A stretch of DNA of 64,000 nt from Polynucleobacter sp. KF022 (GTDB lineage: Bacteria; Pseudomonadota; Gammaproteobacteria; Burkholderiales; Burkholderiaceae). Positions 32,397 through 41,370 of the stretch are shown in pieces. Position numbers and translations under genes: made by a program. Location of the stretch: positions 558,001 through 622,000 of the forward strand of contig NZ_AP026972.1 in assembly GCF_027924105.1 (NCBI RefSeq), in the 5' to 3' direction. The number at the start of each line of letters is the position of its first letter. The first letter of the stretch is position 1. The notes under the pieces were generated by a model. That model had not been told where the DNA came from. It searched no databases and was given only the letters and a program-made list of their open reading frames with translations.

Positions 32397-33893
32397 TTAC
32401 TCTGAGCGACCGGGTCCCTGCCAATTCCTACAAAGGCTAAAGTCGAATTTGGATAAAACTCGGCCAAAACGCTCAATTTCTAGGCTATCCAATGGTTCGC
32501 ATGTCTCAAAAGCCGACTTATTGCCGACTGGTATCGAGTGGGGCATGCCTGACCAGTTAATGAGCAGGGCGCTCCCTCCTGGCGGGATTTCTCCAAACCA
32601 GAGATCAAATTGATCCCGTCTCTGATCTAAAACAAATACCGGGGTCGGAGATGCATACCAAGCAGCGCGACTACCTAGAGTCCAATTTTGAACGGCAATA
32701 CCATCTGCTTTAGTCGCCTTGGCTAGTTCGGCTGCTTTTTGCCCGGCTACTTTCCAACCATATAAATCTGCAATCGGATTGGATTTAATCGATGCATTAC
32801 TAATGCCCCCGGATAAGACATAGGCAAAGCCAATGCAACACAGTGCGATCTGTATCAAAAATAAAATACGAATCCAGTTGCGATGTTGTATAGACCATGC
32901 TTTTGCTAGACCAATGCCGGCGAATGGCGTAAGACAAAACCATGCGGGCGAAGTCCAGTGAGGTAGACCGCCACCCCCGGATAGGCTAGTAAAGATTGCA
33001 AAAGGAATAAAAAAGAATCCTATAAGTGCAAACAGAGAAATCTTTGCCCCATGGATGCAGTCTTTTAAGAAAATAATGAAACCCAGAATCAATAGAGGGC
33101 CAAAGACCAGAATTTGAATGCCAAAATAGGCTGCTAGCCTGCGCCACAGCCACTCACCACCACCACCATGCGCTAGTTGATATTTGAATGAAATCCAATC
33201 GTTAACCCAATTCCAATATAGGACTGGAGTAATGAGTAGCAAAGCGGTTAATGCAGCTAGCCAGAAGCCCGGTTTTGTTAGCCAAGATTTTTTGGGTGAG
33301 CTAAGAAATACAAAGAGTAATGCGAACGCAGTAAAAGCGGCGGTATATTTACTTAACCCTGCTAAGCCCAATAGGATTCCAGTCAGAATCCAATCACCTG
33401 TACTAAATTGATCTTTTCTTAACCAACGAAGAGCCATCAACATTAAGCCGAGACCTAAGGGGGCAAGAAGAGTGTCTGGTAACAAGCCAATTGCCAGAAT
33501 ATGCAACATGGGTGCAGCGACAATAGTTAATACGGCCATCAGCCCACATAAATTTGCCGATGGCAGTGCACTCGTCAGATAACCAGCGTTACGTCCTTGA
33601 ATCAGGTGATGCAGTTCAATAGTGACTCGATACACCAAGAAACAAGAGACGGCCCACAGTAATTCTGGAATTAATCGAATAATCCCTTCTGAAGATGTCA
33701 CGGCCACCAAAGGCCATTGAATCCAACCTACCAATGGTGGATGATCGAAATAGCTCCAAGCCAAGTGTTGGGCATACAAAGCGTAGTGAGCTTCATCTAC
33801 TGAGAACTCAATAGAAAAACCCAGGGCTAAATGCACCAACGCGGCAATAAAGACGCAGATGAAGGCCCAGCTTGAGGGTGATTGATGGCGCAT
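32397..33893 (-). CDS. ArnT-like membrane glycosyltransferase
   Basis: GT-C glycosyltransferase of the GT39/GT83 type, using polyprenyl-phosphate sugar donors at the periplasmic face. Residues 20-60 contain FSVDEAHYALYAQHL and SYFDHPPLVGW; the acidic DE and the DHPPL loop are the family active-site features. About eleven membrane helices fill residues 10-370, and the C-terminal 130 residues are periplasmic. Length 498 is normal. No donor synthase (ArnC-like) is nearby. It is the first gene of the minus-strand envelope set ending at rlmJ. Confidence 0.83.
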   Translation of the reverse strand: MRHQSPSSWAFICVFIAALVHLALGFSIEFSVDEAHYALYAQHLAWSYFDHPPLVGWIQWPLVAVTSSEGIIRLIPELLWAVSCFLVYRVTIELHHLIQGRNAGYLTSALPSANLCGLMAVLTIVAAPMLHILAIGLLPDTLLAPLGLGLMLMALRWLRKDQFSTGDWILTGILLGLAGLSKYTAAFTAFALLFVFLSSPKKSWLTKPGFWLAALTALLLITPVLYWNWVNDWISFKYQLAHGGGGEWLWRRLAAYFGIQILVFGPLLILGFIIFLKDCIHGAKISLFALIGFFFIPFAIFTSLSGGGGLPHWTSPAWFCLTPFAGIGLAKAWSIQHRNWIRILFLIQIALCCIGFAYVLSGGISNASIKSNPIADLYGWKVAGQKAAELAKATKADGIAVQNWTLGSRAAWYASPTPVFVLDQRRDQFDLWFGEIPPGGSALLINWSGMPHSIPVGNKSAFETCEPLDSLEIERFGRVLSKFDFSLCRNWQGPGRSE

Positions 33894-33940
33894 CAGATGA
33901 TTTTAGACTCACAAGTCTCATTCTTTGGGACAATTGAAGT

Positions 33941-34738
33941 ATGTCAAAGCCAGCCCCTTTATTTTTGATCCTCTGTACGATCCTTTTTTTGGGTGGTTGT
34001 GCTGGTTTGAGTGGCGATTCGGTGCAAAACGAAGCCGGCCAACCATTTAATGCAGATTTGCTGCCGGCTCAAGAGGAGTTGCCTAAATTTTCTGCCGAGA
34101 CAGCTCGCGATGGCATGCCGAGCGGGTGGAATTTTTATCGTATAGCGCCATTTAAAAAGAACACGGTATATCGCCTTGAAAACTATCAAGGTAAAACAGT
34201 GCTCAGCGCGAATTCAAAAACCTCCGCATCTGGATTGGCGGTGAAGTTACGCCCCCGTCAGGCAGGTAATTTACTTTTGCAGTGGGAGTGGAAGGCGCTA
34301 AAGCCTATCGTCAATGCAGATAATGTCGAAGGTCATACCGACGATGCGCCGTTACGTATTTTGGTTGCATTTGATGGCAATAAATCCAAATTACCCTTAA
34401 AAGAAAAAATGACTTTTGAGATGGCCAACCTCATTAGCGGTCAAGAGATGCCGTATGCCACGCTGATGTATATCTGGTCTGGAAAATCACCTGTCGATAC
34501 CATCATTCCAAATGCACATACTTCTCGTATCAAAATGATTGTGGTGGATTCTGGTTGGGATAACTTAGGGCAATGGCATAAACACCAGCGTGATTTAGCT
34601 GCTGACTATAAGCGTGCCTATGGCGAAGCGCCTGGTGAAGTCATTGGCATTGCCTTGCTGACGGATACTGATAACACTAAGTCAGAGACGCGAGCGTTTT
34701 ATGGCGATATTGAATTGATTCGCAAGAATACAAAATAA
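33941..34738 (+). CDS. DUF3047 lipoprotein
   Basis: The 265-residue protein has a lipoprotein signal peptide with lipobox LGGC (Cys about 20), then a DUF3047-type domain: GWNFYRIAPFKKNTVYRLEN, LAVKLRPRQAGNLLLQWEWK, APLRILVAFDG and GIALLTDTDNTKSETRAFYGD. Beta-rich, likely a jelly-roll-like fold. Function not known. It is divergent from the ArnT-like gene 47 bases away and convergent with copA. Single-gene unit as far as I can see. Confidence 0.8.
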   Translation: MSKPAPLFLILCTILFLGGCAGLSGDSVQNEAGQPFNADLLPAQEELPKFSAETARDGMPSGWNFYRIAPFKKNTVYRLENYQGKTVLSANSKTSASGLAVKLRPRQAGNLLLQWEWKALKPIVNADNVEGHTDDAPLRILVAFDGNKSKLPLKEKMTFEMANLISGQEMPYATLMYIWSGKSPVDTIIPNAHTSRIKMIVVDSGWDNLGQWHKHQRDLAADYKRAYGEAPGEVIGIALLTDTDNTKSETRAFYGDIELIRKNTK

Positions 34739-34747
34739 GTAAAACGT

Positions 34748-34767
34748 ACTAAAAAGATGTTTTTAGT
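34748..34767. terminator. Weak A/T hairpin between DUF3047 gene and copA
   Basis: ACTAAAAA and TTTTTAGT form an 8-bp AT-rich stem with a GATG loop, overlapping the copA stop. The A and T runs could end transcription both ways, but the stem is weak. Confidence 0.35.
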
Positions 34768-37033
34768 GGCGAGTAGGGCGCCAGCGCTTGAGTAAAAGCG
34801 CATTGCTCAGAACGCAAAAGCTAGATAGCGCCATAGCACTTCCAGCCAGCATCGGGGATAGGTAGCCCAGCGCAGCCAATGGAATACCGGTGGCGTTAAA
34901 GATAAAAGCCCAGAATAAATTTTGCTGAATTTTTTTCCAAGTTCGCTTGGATATATCGATTGCATTGGCTACCAATATAGGATCACCTCGCATTAAGGTG
35001 ATGCCAGCCGCTTGCATTGCTACATCAGTGCCAGTAGACATGGCCATGCCAACATCTGCGGTAGCTAGGGCGGGCGCATCGTTGACACCATCGCCTACCA
35101 TGGCAACAAATTGGCGATGACCATCTTTAGATTGAAGTTTACGAATAATCTCTGCTTTATCGCTTGGCATAATTTGCGCAAACACTTCATCAATACCAAT
35201 TTTTCCTGCAACACGATTCGCTGCAGCGATGTTGTCACCAGAAAGCATTACAGCGCGAATATTGAGATGGCGTAATGAGGTAATTGCCTCTTGAGCATTC
35301 TCTTTTAGCTCATCCCCAAATGAGAATATGGCAATTGGCGAGGTGGGCACTTCATTGCTCATCAGGATTGAAACAGTCTGACCTGCCTCAAAACAAGCCA
35401 GGGCCTTTCCTAGTATTTCGGCATGATGGTGACTACTCTCTAGGGATGCAATGCTTTGTAAGGTAAGGCTCTGCCCAGCAAGAGCGCCAATGCTAGGTTT
35501 GCCACTAATGCCAATACCCGGCAATGCTTTGCTATCGGTCGGCGTTATCGGGGTCAAGCCATTTTGTTTGGCAGCGTCCAGGAGTGCTTTTGCAAGAGGG
35601 TGCTCACTACCAAGCTGAAGACCTGCGGCTGCTGCCAGAATGTCATTCTCAGAAAATGATCCGCTAAAAGAAATGACTTTCAGTAGTCTTGGTTTGCCAA
35701 CAGTGAGCGTTCCCGTTTTATCAAACGCAACCACGTTCAAGCGATGCGCCAACTCCAAAACTTGTGGGTCTTTAATTAAAATTCCAAAACGTGCCGCCAC
35801 CCCGGTTCCTGCCATGATGGCTGCTGGCGTTGCAAGTCCTAGTGCGCATGGACAGGCAATCACGAGTACCGATACAGCTCTCAATATAGCAATGGATGCT
35901 GAGTCCAAATAAAACCAGTTTGCCAATCCTGTAATGATTGCAATCACGATCACGCTAGGAACAAAAATAGCACTCACCTGATCTACCAATTTTTGTATTG
36001 GCGCCTTTTGGGTTTGCGCATCTTCAACTAGGGAGATAATTTTTGAAAGCACACTCTCAACGCCCACTGCTTGAGCCTCAATGACTAAGACACCTTCACC
36101 ATTGAGTGAGCCGCCGATGACTTTTTCTCCGATATGTTTTTTGACTGAATCACTTTCTCCAGTGAGTAGTGATTCGTCAATATGGCTATTGCCAAGTAGG
36201 ATGATGCCGTCCACTGGGATGCGTTCGCCGGGTAGAACCAAGACACGGTCTTTCGGAAATACCTGATCTAAAGGTAGATCACGATATTGATCTAAGGCAG
36301 AGTTTTCGGTGATGACAATATCTCGTTCAATGACTTTGGCATGTTCTGGCCACAACTTTTGTAATGCACGAATTGCTTTACTAGTTTGTTGCTTAGCTCT
36401 GGCCTCTAACCATTTGCCTAGTAAGACCATGCAGATGATGACTGCCGATCCTTCAAAGTAAAGCTCGTGACTCGCATGAGGTGAAGCGATCATTTGATAA
36501 ATACTGAGGCCATATGCTGCGCTTGTGCCGAGCGCTACCAACAAATCCATATTGCCAACACCTGACATGAGGGATTTGAAACCTGCTTTATAAAAACGCC
36601 ATCCTAGAAAAAATTGCACAGGGGTGGCAAGCAGAAGTTGCCACTTTGGTGAGAGTGCCCAATGAATGCCAAAAGGCATGAGGAACATTGGGAGAAAAAG
36701 TGGGGCGGAGAGGGCGAAACCCAGCAATACGCGCCCCAAACCATTCGCTCCCCAAAACAGCTTAGAGGGTGCCGTTTCTGAAATTTGATGAGGGCTACTG
36801 ATTTTTGCTTCATAGCCTGTTTTTTGGACTGTGGCGATAAGGTCGTCCGCATTAAGCCCAGAATCTGCTTTTAAGCGTACCTTGGCCTGTTCCGTTGCCA
36901 AATTCACACTGGCAGCCTCTACGCCGGGTATTTTGTCCAAAGCTTTCTCAACTCTGCCTACACAGGAGGCGCAGGTCATCCCGTCGATATCCAGAGTAAA
37001 TAGCTCTGATTTAGTGTCTATTTGGAGGCTCAT
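34763..37033 (-). CDS. copA: Copper-exporting P1B-type ATPase
   Basis: ATP-driven Cu(I) exporter of the inner membrane. The 756-residue protein has one N-terminal heavy-metal domain with MTCASC (Cys21, Cys24), the transport motif CPC (Cys394, Cys396), the phosphorylated Asp438 in DKTGT, the actuator TGES and the hinge VGDGVNDAPAL. A single metal-binding domain is on the short side for proteobacterial CopA but functional. It is divergent from a CopZ-type chaperone gene 51 bases away. I saw no clear CueR dyad in the short shared promoter. Start ATG at 37033. Confidence 0.95.
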   Translation of the reverse strand: MSLQIDTKSELFTLDIDGMTCASCVGRVEKALDKIPGVEAASVNLATEQAKVRLKADSGLNADDLIATVQKTGYEAKISSPHQISETAPSKLFWGANGLGRVLLGFALSAPLFLPMFLMPFGIHWALSPKWQLLLATPVQFFLGWRFYKAGFKSLMSGVGNMDLLVALGTSAAYGLSIYQMIASPHASHELYFEGSAVIICMVLLGKWLEARAKQQTSKAIRALQKLWPEHAKVIERDIVITENSALDQYRDLPLDQVFPKDRVLVLPGERIPVDGIILLGNSHIDESLLTGESDSVKKHIGEKVIGGSLNGEGVLVIEAQAVGVESVLSKIISLVEDAQTQKAPIQKLVDQVSAIFVPSVIVIAIITGLANWFYLDSASIAILRAVSVLVIACPCALGLATPAAIMAGTGVAARFGILIKDPQVLELAHRLNVVAFDKTGTLTVGKPRLLKVISFSGSFSENDILAAAAGLQLGSEHPLAKALLDAAKQNGLTPITPTDSKALPGIGISGKPSIGALAGQSLTLQSIASLESSHHHAEILGKALACFEAGQTVSILMSNEVPTSPIAIFSFGDELKENAQEAITSLRHLNIRAVMLSGDNIAAANRVAGKIGIDEVFAQIMPSDKAEIIRKLQSKDGHRQFVAMVGDGVNDAPALATADVGMAMSTGTDVAMQAAGITLMRGDPILVANAIDISKRTWKKIQQNLFWAFIFNATGIPLAALGYLSPMLAGSAMALSSFCVLSNALLLKRWRPTRH

Positions 37034-37084
37034 ATAGAAGATAATCTACTGCATGCAAGCCAGATTTACATCAAAAGGGCATAT

Positions 37085-37279
37085 ATGTTGACTTTAAAAG
37101 TATCCGGGATGACTTGTGGGGGATGTATTAACGCAGTAACGAGAGCCGTCCAGGCTCAGGACCCTCAAGCCAAAGTTCAGGCCGACTTGGCAAGTCAGAC
37201 AGTCAACCTAGAAACGACATTATCTGAAGCGCAGGCCAGTCAGCTTATAACAGACGCCGGCTTTCCAGTGGCCAAATAG
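37085..37279 (+). CDS. copZ: Copper chaperone CopZ-like
   Basis: A 64-residue HMA-domain protein with the metal site MTCGGC (Cys about 10 and 13), expected to carry Cu(I) to CopA. In-frame TTG codons lie upstream, the first at 37022, but the ATG at 37085 gives the compact ferredoxin-like fold starting LTLKVSG, so I use it. It is divergent from copA, and the 51-base gap must hold both promoters. Gene name by neighbour and family; other heavy-metal-domain proteins look alike. Confidence 0.82.
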   Translation: MLTLKVSGMTCGGCINAVTRAVQAQDPQAKVQADLASQTVNLETTLSEAQASQLITDAGFPVAK

Positions 37280-37345
37280 CAATTGTTTAGAATGTCAGTA
37301 AACCTAACAAAACCCGTAGTTTTTGTTCCTAAAGGATCGTGATTT

Positions 37346-37993
37346 ATGTTCTTCAGTAAGTTAATGCCTCACGATGGTAATTTCTTCGAGCTTTTCAACG
37401 AGCATGCTAGCAATATCGTTTCCGCCTCTGAATCTTTCTTAAAATTCGTCGAGCATTACGGCGATGAAGCATTGCGCGCGAAATATACACAAGACGTTGA
37501 TAAAGCCGAGCATGCTTGCGACGACGTTGTTAAAGAAGTACATCGTCGATTGCACAAAACGTTTATCACTCCAATCGATCGCGATCAAATTTTCTCACTC
37601 ATCAATACGATGGATGACGTTGCTGACTTGTTGCAAAACGGTACAGAAGCAATGCATTTGTATAACGTAAAGCAAATGACGCCAGAAATGATTCAAATGG
37701 CGGAGCTTTGCAATCAGTGCTGCATCAGCATGAAGAATGCTGTTGCTACATTAAAAGATATCTCTGATCCAGAGGTGGCAAAAGCTGCTTTGAAGACCTG
37801 CGATGAAATTGATCATCTAGAGTCTGGGGCTGATCGCCTTTTATCTACTGCGATTACCAGATTATTCCGTGAAGACATCGAAGTGCGCGAGCTTATTAAG
37901 TGCCAGCGCATTTATGAGCTGCTTGAGGAAGTTACCGACAAATGTGAAGACGTTGCCAACTTGGTTGAAGGCATCGTTCTTGAAAACTCTTAA
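37346..37993 (+). CDS. DUF47 PhoU-like phosphate transport regulator
   Basis: The 215-residue all-helical protein is of the DUF47 (YkaA) family, distantly PhoU-like, which accompanies and modulates Pit phosphate transporters. It shows FFELFNEHASNIVSASESF, the acidic/His-rich helix HRRLHKTFITPIDRDQIF, and DDVADLLQNGTEAM. The pit gene starts 11 bases later, so they are cotranscribed. I saw no PhoB box upstream. Confidence 0.87.
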   Translation: MFFSKLMPHDGNFFELFNEHASNIVSASESFLKFVEHYGDEALRAKYTQDVDKAEHACDDVVKEVHRRLHKTFITPIDRDQIFSLINTMDDVADLLQNGTEAMHLYNVKQMTPEMIQMAELCNQCCISMKNAVATLKDISDPEVAKAALKTCDEIDHLESGADRLLSTAITRLFREDIEVRELIKCQRIYELLEEVTDKCEDVANLVEGIVLENS

Positions 37994-38004
37994 GGCGAAT
38001 TGAG

Positions 38005-39015
38005 TTGCCAGCGATAGAAGTAGCCTTTTGGGTTGTAGCGCTTTTAGTGGCGTTAGCACTTGCATTTGATTTCATGAATGGTTTTCATGATGCTGCTAAC
38101 TCCATTGCGACTGTGGTCTCGACGGGCGTTTTAAAGCCACAGCAAGCAGTGGTCTTTGCAGCCTTCTTTAATTTTCTGGCGATCTTCATTTTTCATTTGA
38201 GCGTTGCTGCCACAGTGGGAAAGGGGATTGTTCATCCTGCGGCGGTTGACTTACATGTCATCTTTGGCGCCTTGGTGGGCGCAATTGTCTGGAACGTGAT
38301 TACTTGGTACTACGGCATTCCATCAAGTTCTTCTCATGCCTTAATCGGCGGCTTAGTTGGTGCTGCATTGCCAAAAGCAGGTACGGATGGCTTGGTTTGG
38401 TCGGGAATCATTAAAACTGTTTCTTTCATCTTCATTTCACCATTTGTTGGCTTCTTGCTCGGCTCTCTAATGATGTTGATAGTTGCATGGGTTTGCCGAA
38501 ATGCAAATCTAGCCAAAACAGATCGTTGGTTCCGTCGCCTGCAATTGGTTTCTGCAAGTGCTTATAGTTTGGGTCATGGCGGTAATGATGCCCAAAAAAC
38601 CATTGGCATTATTTGGCTTTTGCTCATCATCACTGGTTACGCTGAAGCTAGTGCAAAGATGCCACCGACATGGACAATTATTTCTTGTTACATCGCTATT
38701 GCTGCGGGCACGATGTTTGGTGGCTGGAGAATTGTTAAAACCATGGGACAGAAGCTCACCAAGCTTAAGCCGGTTGGCGGTTTCTGTGCTGAAACTGGTG
38801 GCGCAATTACTTTATTTGCAGCAACGGCTATTGGCATTCCCGTTTCCACTACCCATACGATTACTGGGGCTATTGTGGGTGTTGGCTCAACCCAAAGGGC
38901 TAGTGCGGTTCGCTGGGGAGTTGCCGGAAACATCGTCTGGGCGTGGATCTTCACTATTCCAGCAACTGCGCTCATGTCCATGGCGGTCTATTATCTGAGT
39001 CTGCTCATTTTCTAG
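38005..39015 (+). CDS. pit: Low-affinity inorganic phosphate transporter Pit
   Basis: Inner-membrane metal-phosphate/proton symporter of the PiT (PF01384) family. The 336-residue protein has about ten helices in two inverted halves, each with the signature: GFHDAANSIATVVSTG near residue 30 and AYSLGHGGNDAQKTIG near 190, plus GIPSSSSHALIGG and GIPVSTTHTITGAI. The start is TTG at 38005; no ATG precedes the first helix. It follows its DUF47 partner. A hairpin terminator lies about 85 bases downstream, just before apbC. Confidence 0.93.
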   Translation: MPAIEVAFWVVALLVALALAFDFMNGFHDAANSIATVVSTGVLKPQQAVVFAAFFNFLAIFIFHLSVAATVGKGIVHPAAVDLHVIFGALVGAIVWNVITWYYGIPSSSSHALIGGLVGAALPKAGTDGLVWSGIIKTVSFIFISPFVGFLLGSLMMLIVAWVCRNANLAKTDRWFRRLQLVSASAYSLGHGGNDAQKTIGIIWLLLIITGYAEASAKMPPTWTIISCYIAIAAGTMFGGWRIVKTMGQKLTKLKPVGGFCAETGGAITLFAATAIGIPVSTTHTITGAIVGVGSTQRASAVRWGVAGNIVWAWIFTIPATALMSMAVYYLSLLIF

Positions 39016-39099
39016 AGTACTTGCTTAATGATGGCTGACGCCCATTTAAGCAAATATTTGCAGCTACGAGTAAGCTAGCGCTAAATAAGAAAAATACCA

Positions 39100-39130
39100 A
39101 AACCTAGAATCCCATTCTAGGTTTATTTAT
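39100..39130 (+). terminator. Intrinsic terminator between pit and apbC
   Basis: An 11-bp perfect stem (AAACCTAGAAT pairing with ATTCTAGGTTT, or nearly so from 39100 to 39124) with a CCC loop is followed by TATTTAT. It ends the DUF47-pit unit and leaves apbC with its own start or leaky readthrough. Confidence 0.6.
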
Positions 39131-39144
39131 ATTAGGAGAAGGTT

Positions 39145-40233
39145 GTGTCGGTTACACCAGAGTTAGTACAAGCAGCACTCAAAAGCTTAGTTGATCCCAA
39201 TACTAAGGTTGATTTCATTACCGCTAAAAACGTAAAGAATCTCCGAGTAGAAGATGGTGATATTTCTTTGGATATCGTACTAGGCTATCCTGCGAAGAGT
39301 CAGCTTGATTCGATTCGTAAATCAGTTATTAATGCCCTGCGCGAATTGTCTGGCGTTAAAAATGTCAGTGTTAATATTTCTAGTCAAATTGTTGCGCATG
39401 CAGTGCAACGTGGCGTCAAGCTATTGCCTGGTGTAAAAAATATTATTGCGGTTGCCAGTGGTAAGGGTGGTGTTGGTAAATCGACAACAGCGGTGAACTT
39501 GGCTTTGGCGCTAGCGGCCGAGGGTGCGCAGGTTGGCATTTTGGATGCAGATATTTACGGCCCAAGTCAGCCAATGATGTTGGGTATTACTGGTAGACCA
39601 GACTCTCTTGAAGAGAATACGATTGAGCCAATGGAGGCTTATGGCTTGCAGGCAAGTTCAATTGGCTTTTTGATTGATGATGATGCCCCAATGGTCTGGC
39701 GTGGCCCAATGGTGACTTCTGCTCTCGAGCAACTGCTTCGTCAAACCCGTTGGCGTGATTTGGACTATTTAATTGTGGATATGCCACCGGGTACTGGTGA
39801 TATTCAATTGACTCTGGCGCAAAAAGTGCCTGTTACTGGCTCAGTGATTGTTACTACACCCCAAGACATTGCGTTGTTAGATGCCCGCAAAGGTCTGAAG
39901 ATGTTTGAAAAGGTGGGCGTACCGATCATCGGCATCATCGAAAACATGAGTACTTATGTTTGTACAAAATGTGGACACGAAGAGCATGTATTCGGTACGG
40001 GTGGCGGTCAAAAGATGTGCAAAGAATATGGAGTGGATTTCTTGGGTGATCTACCTTTGAATCTCTCTATTCGAGAACAGGCAGACGCAGGGCGTCCTAC
40101 AGTGGTTGCGGATCCTGACGGCGCAATTAGTGCGATTTATAAAGGCATTGCTAGACAGGTTGCTATTCGTGTTGCTACTCTATCCAAAGATATGAGTAGT
40201 AAATTTCCGAACATTGTTGTTCAAAATACCTAA
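39145..40233 (+). CDS. apbC: Iron-sulfur cluster carrier ApbC/Mrp
   Basis: P-loop NTPase that delivers [4Fe-4S] clusters to apo-proteins. The 362-residue protein has the DUF59-like N-domain (about 1-90), the deviant Walker A SGKGGVGKST with Lys112, MPPGTGDIQLT, and the C-terminal CTKC (Cys273, Cys276) that binds the bridging cluster. The start is GTG with an AGGAG site upstream. A DUF3305 gene follows 14 bases later, so apbC may be cotranscribed with the formate dehydrogenase maturation genes, several of whose products carry many [4Fe-4S] clusters. Confidence 0.94.
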   Translation: MSVTPELVQAALKSLVDPNTKVDFITAKNVKNLRVEDGDISLDIVLGYPAKSQLDSIRKSVINALRELSGVKNVSVNISSQIVAHAVQRGVKLLPGVKNIIAVASGKGGVGKSTTAVNLALALAAEGAQVGILDADIYGPSQPMMLGITGRPDSLEENTIEPMEAYGLQASSIGFLIDDDAPMVWRGPMVTSALEQLLRQTRWRDLDYLIVDMPPGTGDIQLTLAQKVPVTGSVIVTTPQDIALLDARKGLKMFEKVGVPIIGIIENMSTYVCTKCGHEEHVFGTGGGQKMCKEYGVDFLGDLPLNLSIREQADAGRPTVVADPDGAISAIYKGIARQVAIRVATLSKDMSSKFPNIVVQNT

Positions 40234-40247
40234 GGCACTGAACATTT

Positions 40248-40781
40248 ATGCGCTTTGCTGTATTGATGCGTAAACAAAATATGGATAACCCATGGGTTTC
40301 TTACCGTTGGGTACCTCAAGAGGTGGTACCTGATTTGGGGCAATTTAATAGCAATCAAAGTAATGCCATTTCAGGCCAGTTCCTCGGACGTGATGCAGAG
40401 GGGGAGTCTTGGTTATTCACGGGCTTCGAGCTTGACCTTTTCCCTGATGAGGCTGAAGGTTACTATCTCAACGTTTCTGCCACAAACCCAAGCTGGTTTG
40501 TGATGTGGCGTCTTGAGGAAGATATTGAGCGATATGTTGACGAGCAATCTCTCGAGTTAGCAAAGGCGGAATCATCATTCGCTGTGCCACATCGAATTTG
40601 CGTTAGCTATAACGAAGCGGCTCGTTTACTTGATGGCGGGGAATCAGTTGATACCGTTCCCATGAGTGAGCAGCATGCATCTTGGTTACAAGAGTATGTA
40701 GATGAAAAATATCATCCAGAGCCTAAAAAGCGTCATAAGCCTGCATCATTTAAGGGTGCACAACGCACCACGGAGGAATAA
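40248..40781 (+). CDS. DUF3305 protein of the formate dehydrogenase locus
   Basis: The 177-residue soluble protein matches the DUF3305 family, found next to DUF3306 and formate dehydrogenase genes in proteobacteria: FAVLMRKQNMDNPWVSYRW, ELDLFPDEAEGYYLNVSA, PSWFVMWRLEE. No catalytic motif or metal ligands stand out, and its role is unknown; accessory function in assembly of the enzyme is inferred from context. Its stop overlaps the first base of the next ATG. Confidence 0.82.
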   Translation: MRFAVLMRKQNMDNPWVSYRWVPQEVVPDLGQFNSNQSNAISGQFLGRDAEGESWLFTGFELDLFPDEAEGYYLNVSATNPSWFVMWRLEEDIERYVDEQSLELAKAESSFAVPHRICVSYNEAARLLDGGESVDTVPMSEQHASWLQEYVDEKYHPEPKKRHKPASFKGAQRTTEE

Positions 40782-41359
40782 TGGCTGACGGGTTTCTTGG
40801 TCGTTGGTCTAAGCGCAAGGCGGGTTTAGAGGCGGATCCTGTAGAGAAGAAAGTCGAAGCGCCTAAGGAGTCATCTCCAGTTCCGTCAACTGAGAAGATT
40901 GAAGATGAGGCACCACCGTTGCCGACATTGGATGATGTTGCAAAGATCGATCGGCTTGATCCCGATTTTTCTGCCTTCATGAAGCCAGATGTTGACCCCT
41001 CTGTTCAGCAGGCTGCCTTAAAGAAAATGTTCACAGACCCCCATTTCAACATCATGGATGGGTTAGACATCTACATTGATGATTACAGCAAACCAGATCC
41101 ACTACCGCCAGGAATGCTTGAAAGAATGGTGCAGAGCGATATGTTGAATCTTTTCAGCAAGTCTCCCGAAGATCCTGCTAAAGAGGTAACCGCAGATTCT
41201 CGACAATCCGAGATTCAAGCCTCTAATCCTGAGTTGGAGGCTAGCGCCTTGGATGCACAAAAGCAAAGTGATTTAACATCCAAACAACCAAATCTCTCCA
41301 CCCAGTTGGACGAGGTCCCTAAAGATGCCTCGACTGAGCCTGAACAGAAAAAAACTTAA
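40781..41359 (+). CDS. DUF3306 protein of the formate dehydrogenase locus
   Basis: The 192-residue acidic protein fits DUF3306: GFLGRWSKRKA at the start, a Lys/Glu/Pro-rich linker, LPTLDDVAKIDRLDPDFSAFM and the segment NIMDGLDIYIDDYS, then a low-complexity tail (about 130-192) rich in Ser, Glu and Gln. The family is known by its place beside DUF3305 and formate dehydrogenase; mechanism unknown. Its start overlaps the DUF3305 stop by one base and the polyferredoxin gene follows 11 bases later. Confidence 0.8.
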   Translation: MADGFLGRWSKRKAGLEADPVEKKVEAPKESSPVPSTEKIEDEAPPLPTLDDVAKIDRLDPDFSAFMKPDVDPSVQQAALKKMFTDPHFNIMDGLDIYIDDYSKPDPLPPGMLERMVQSDMLNLFSKSPEDPAKEVTADSRQSEIQASNPELEASALDAQKQSDLTSKQPNLSTQLDEVPKDASTEPEQKKT

Positions 41360-41370
41360 GAAGATAGCGC

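Noticed and set aside
37034..37084. CueR-type operator between copA and copZ
   Set aside because: The 51-base gap has only a GCATGC palindrome and no ACCTTCC-like dyad.
37280..37345. PhoB box before the DUF47-pit unit
   Set aside because: No pair of CTGTCAT-like repeats with the required spacing is present.
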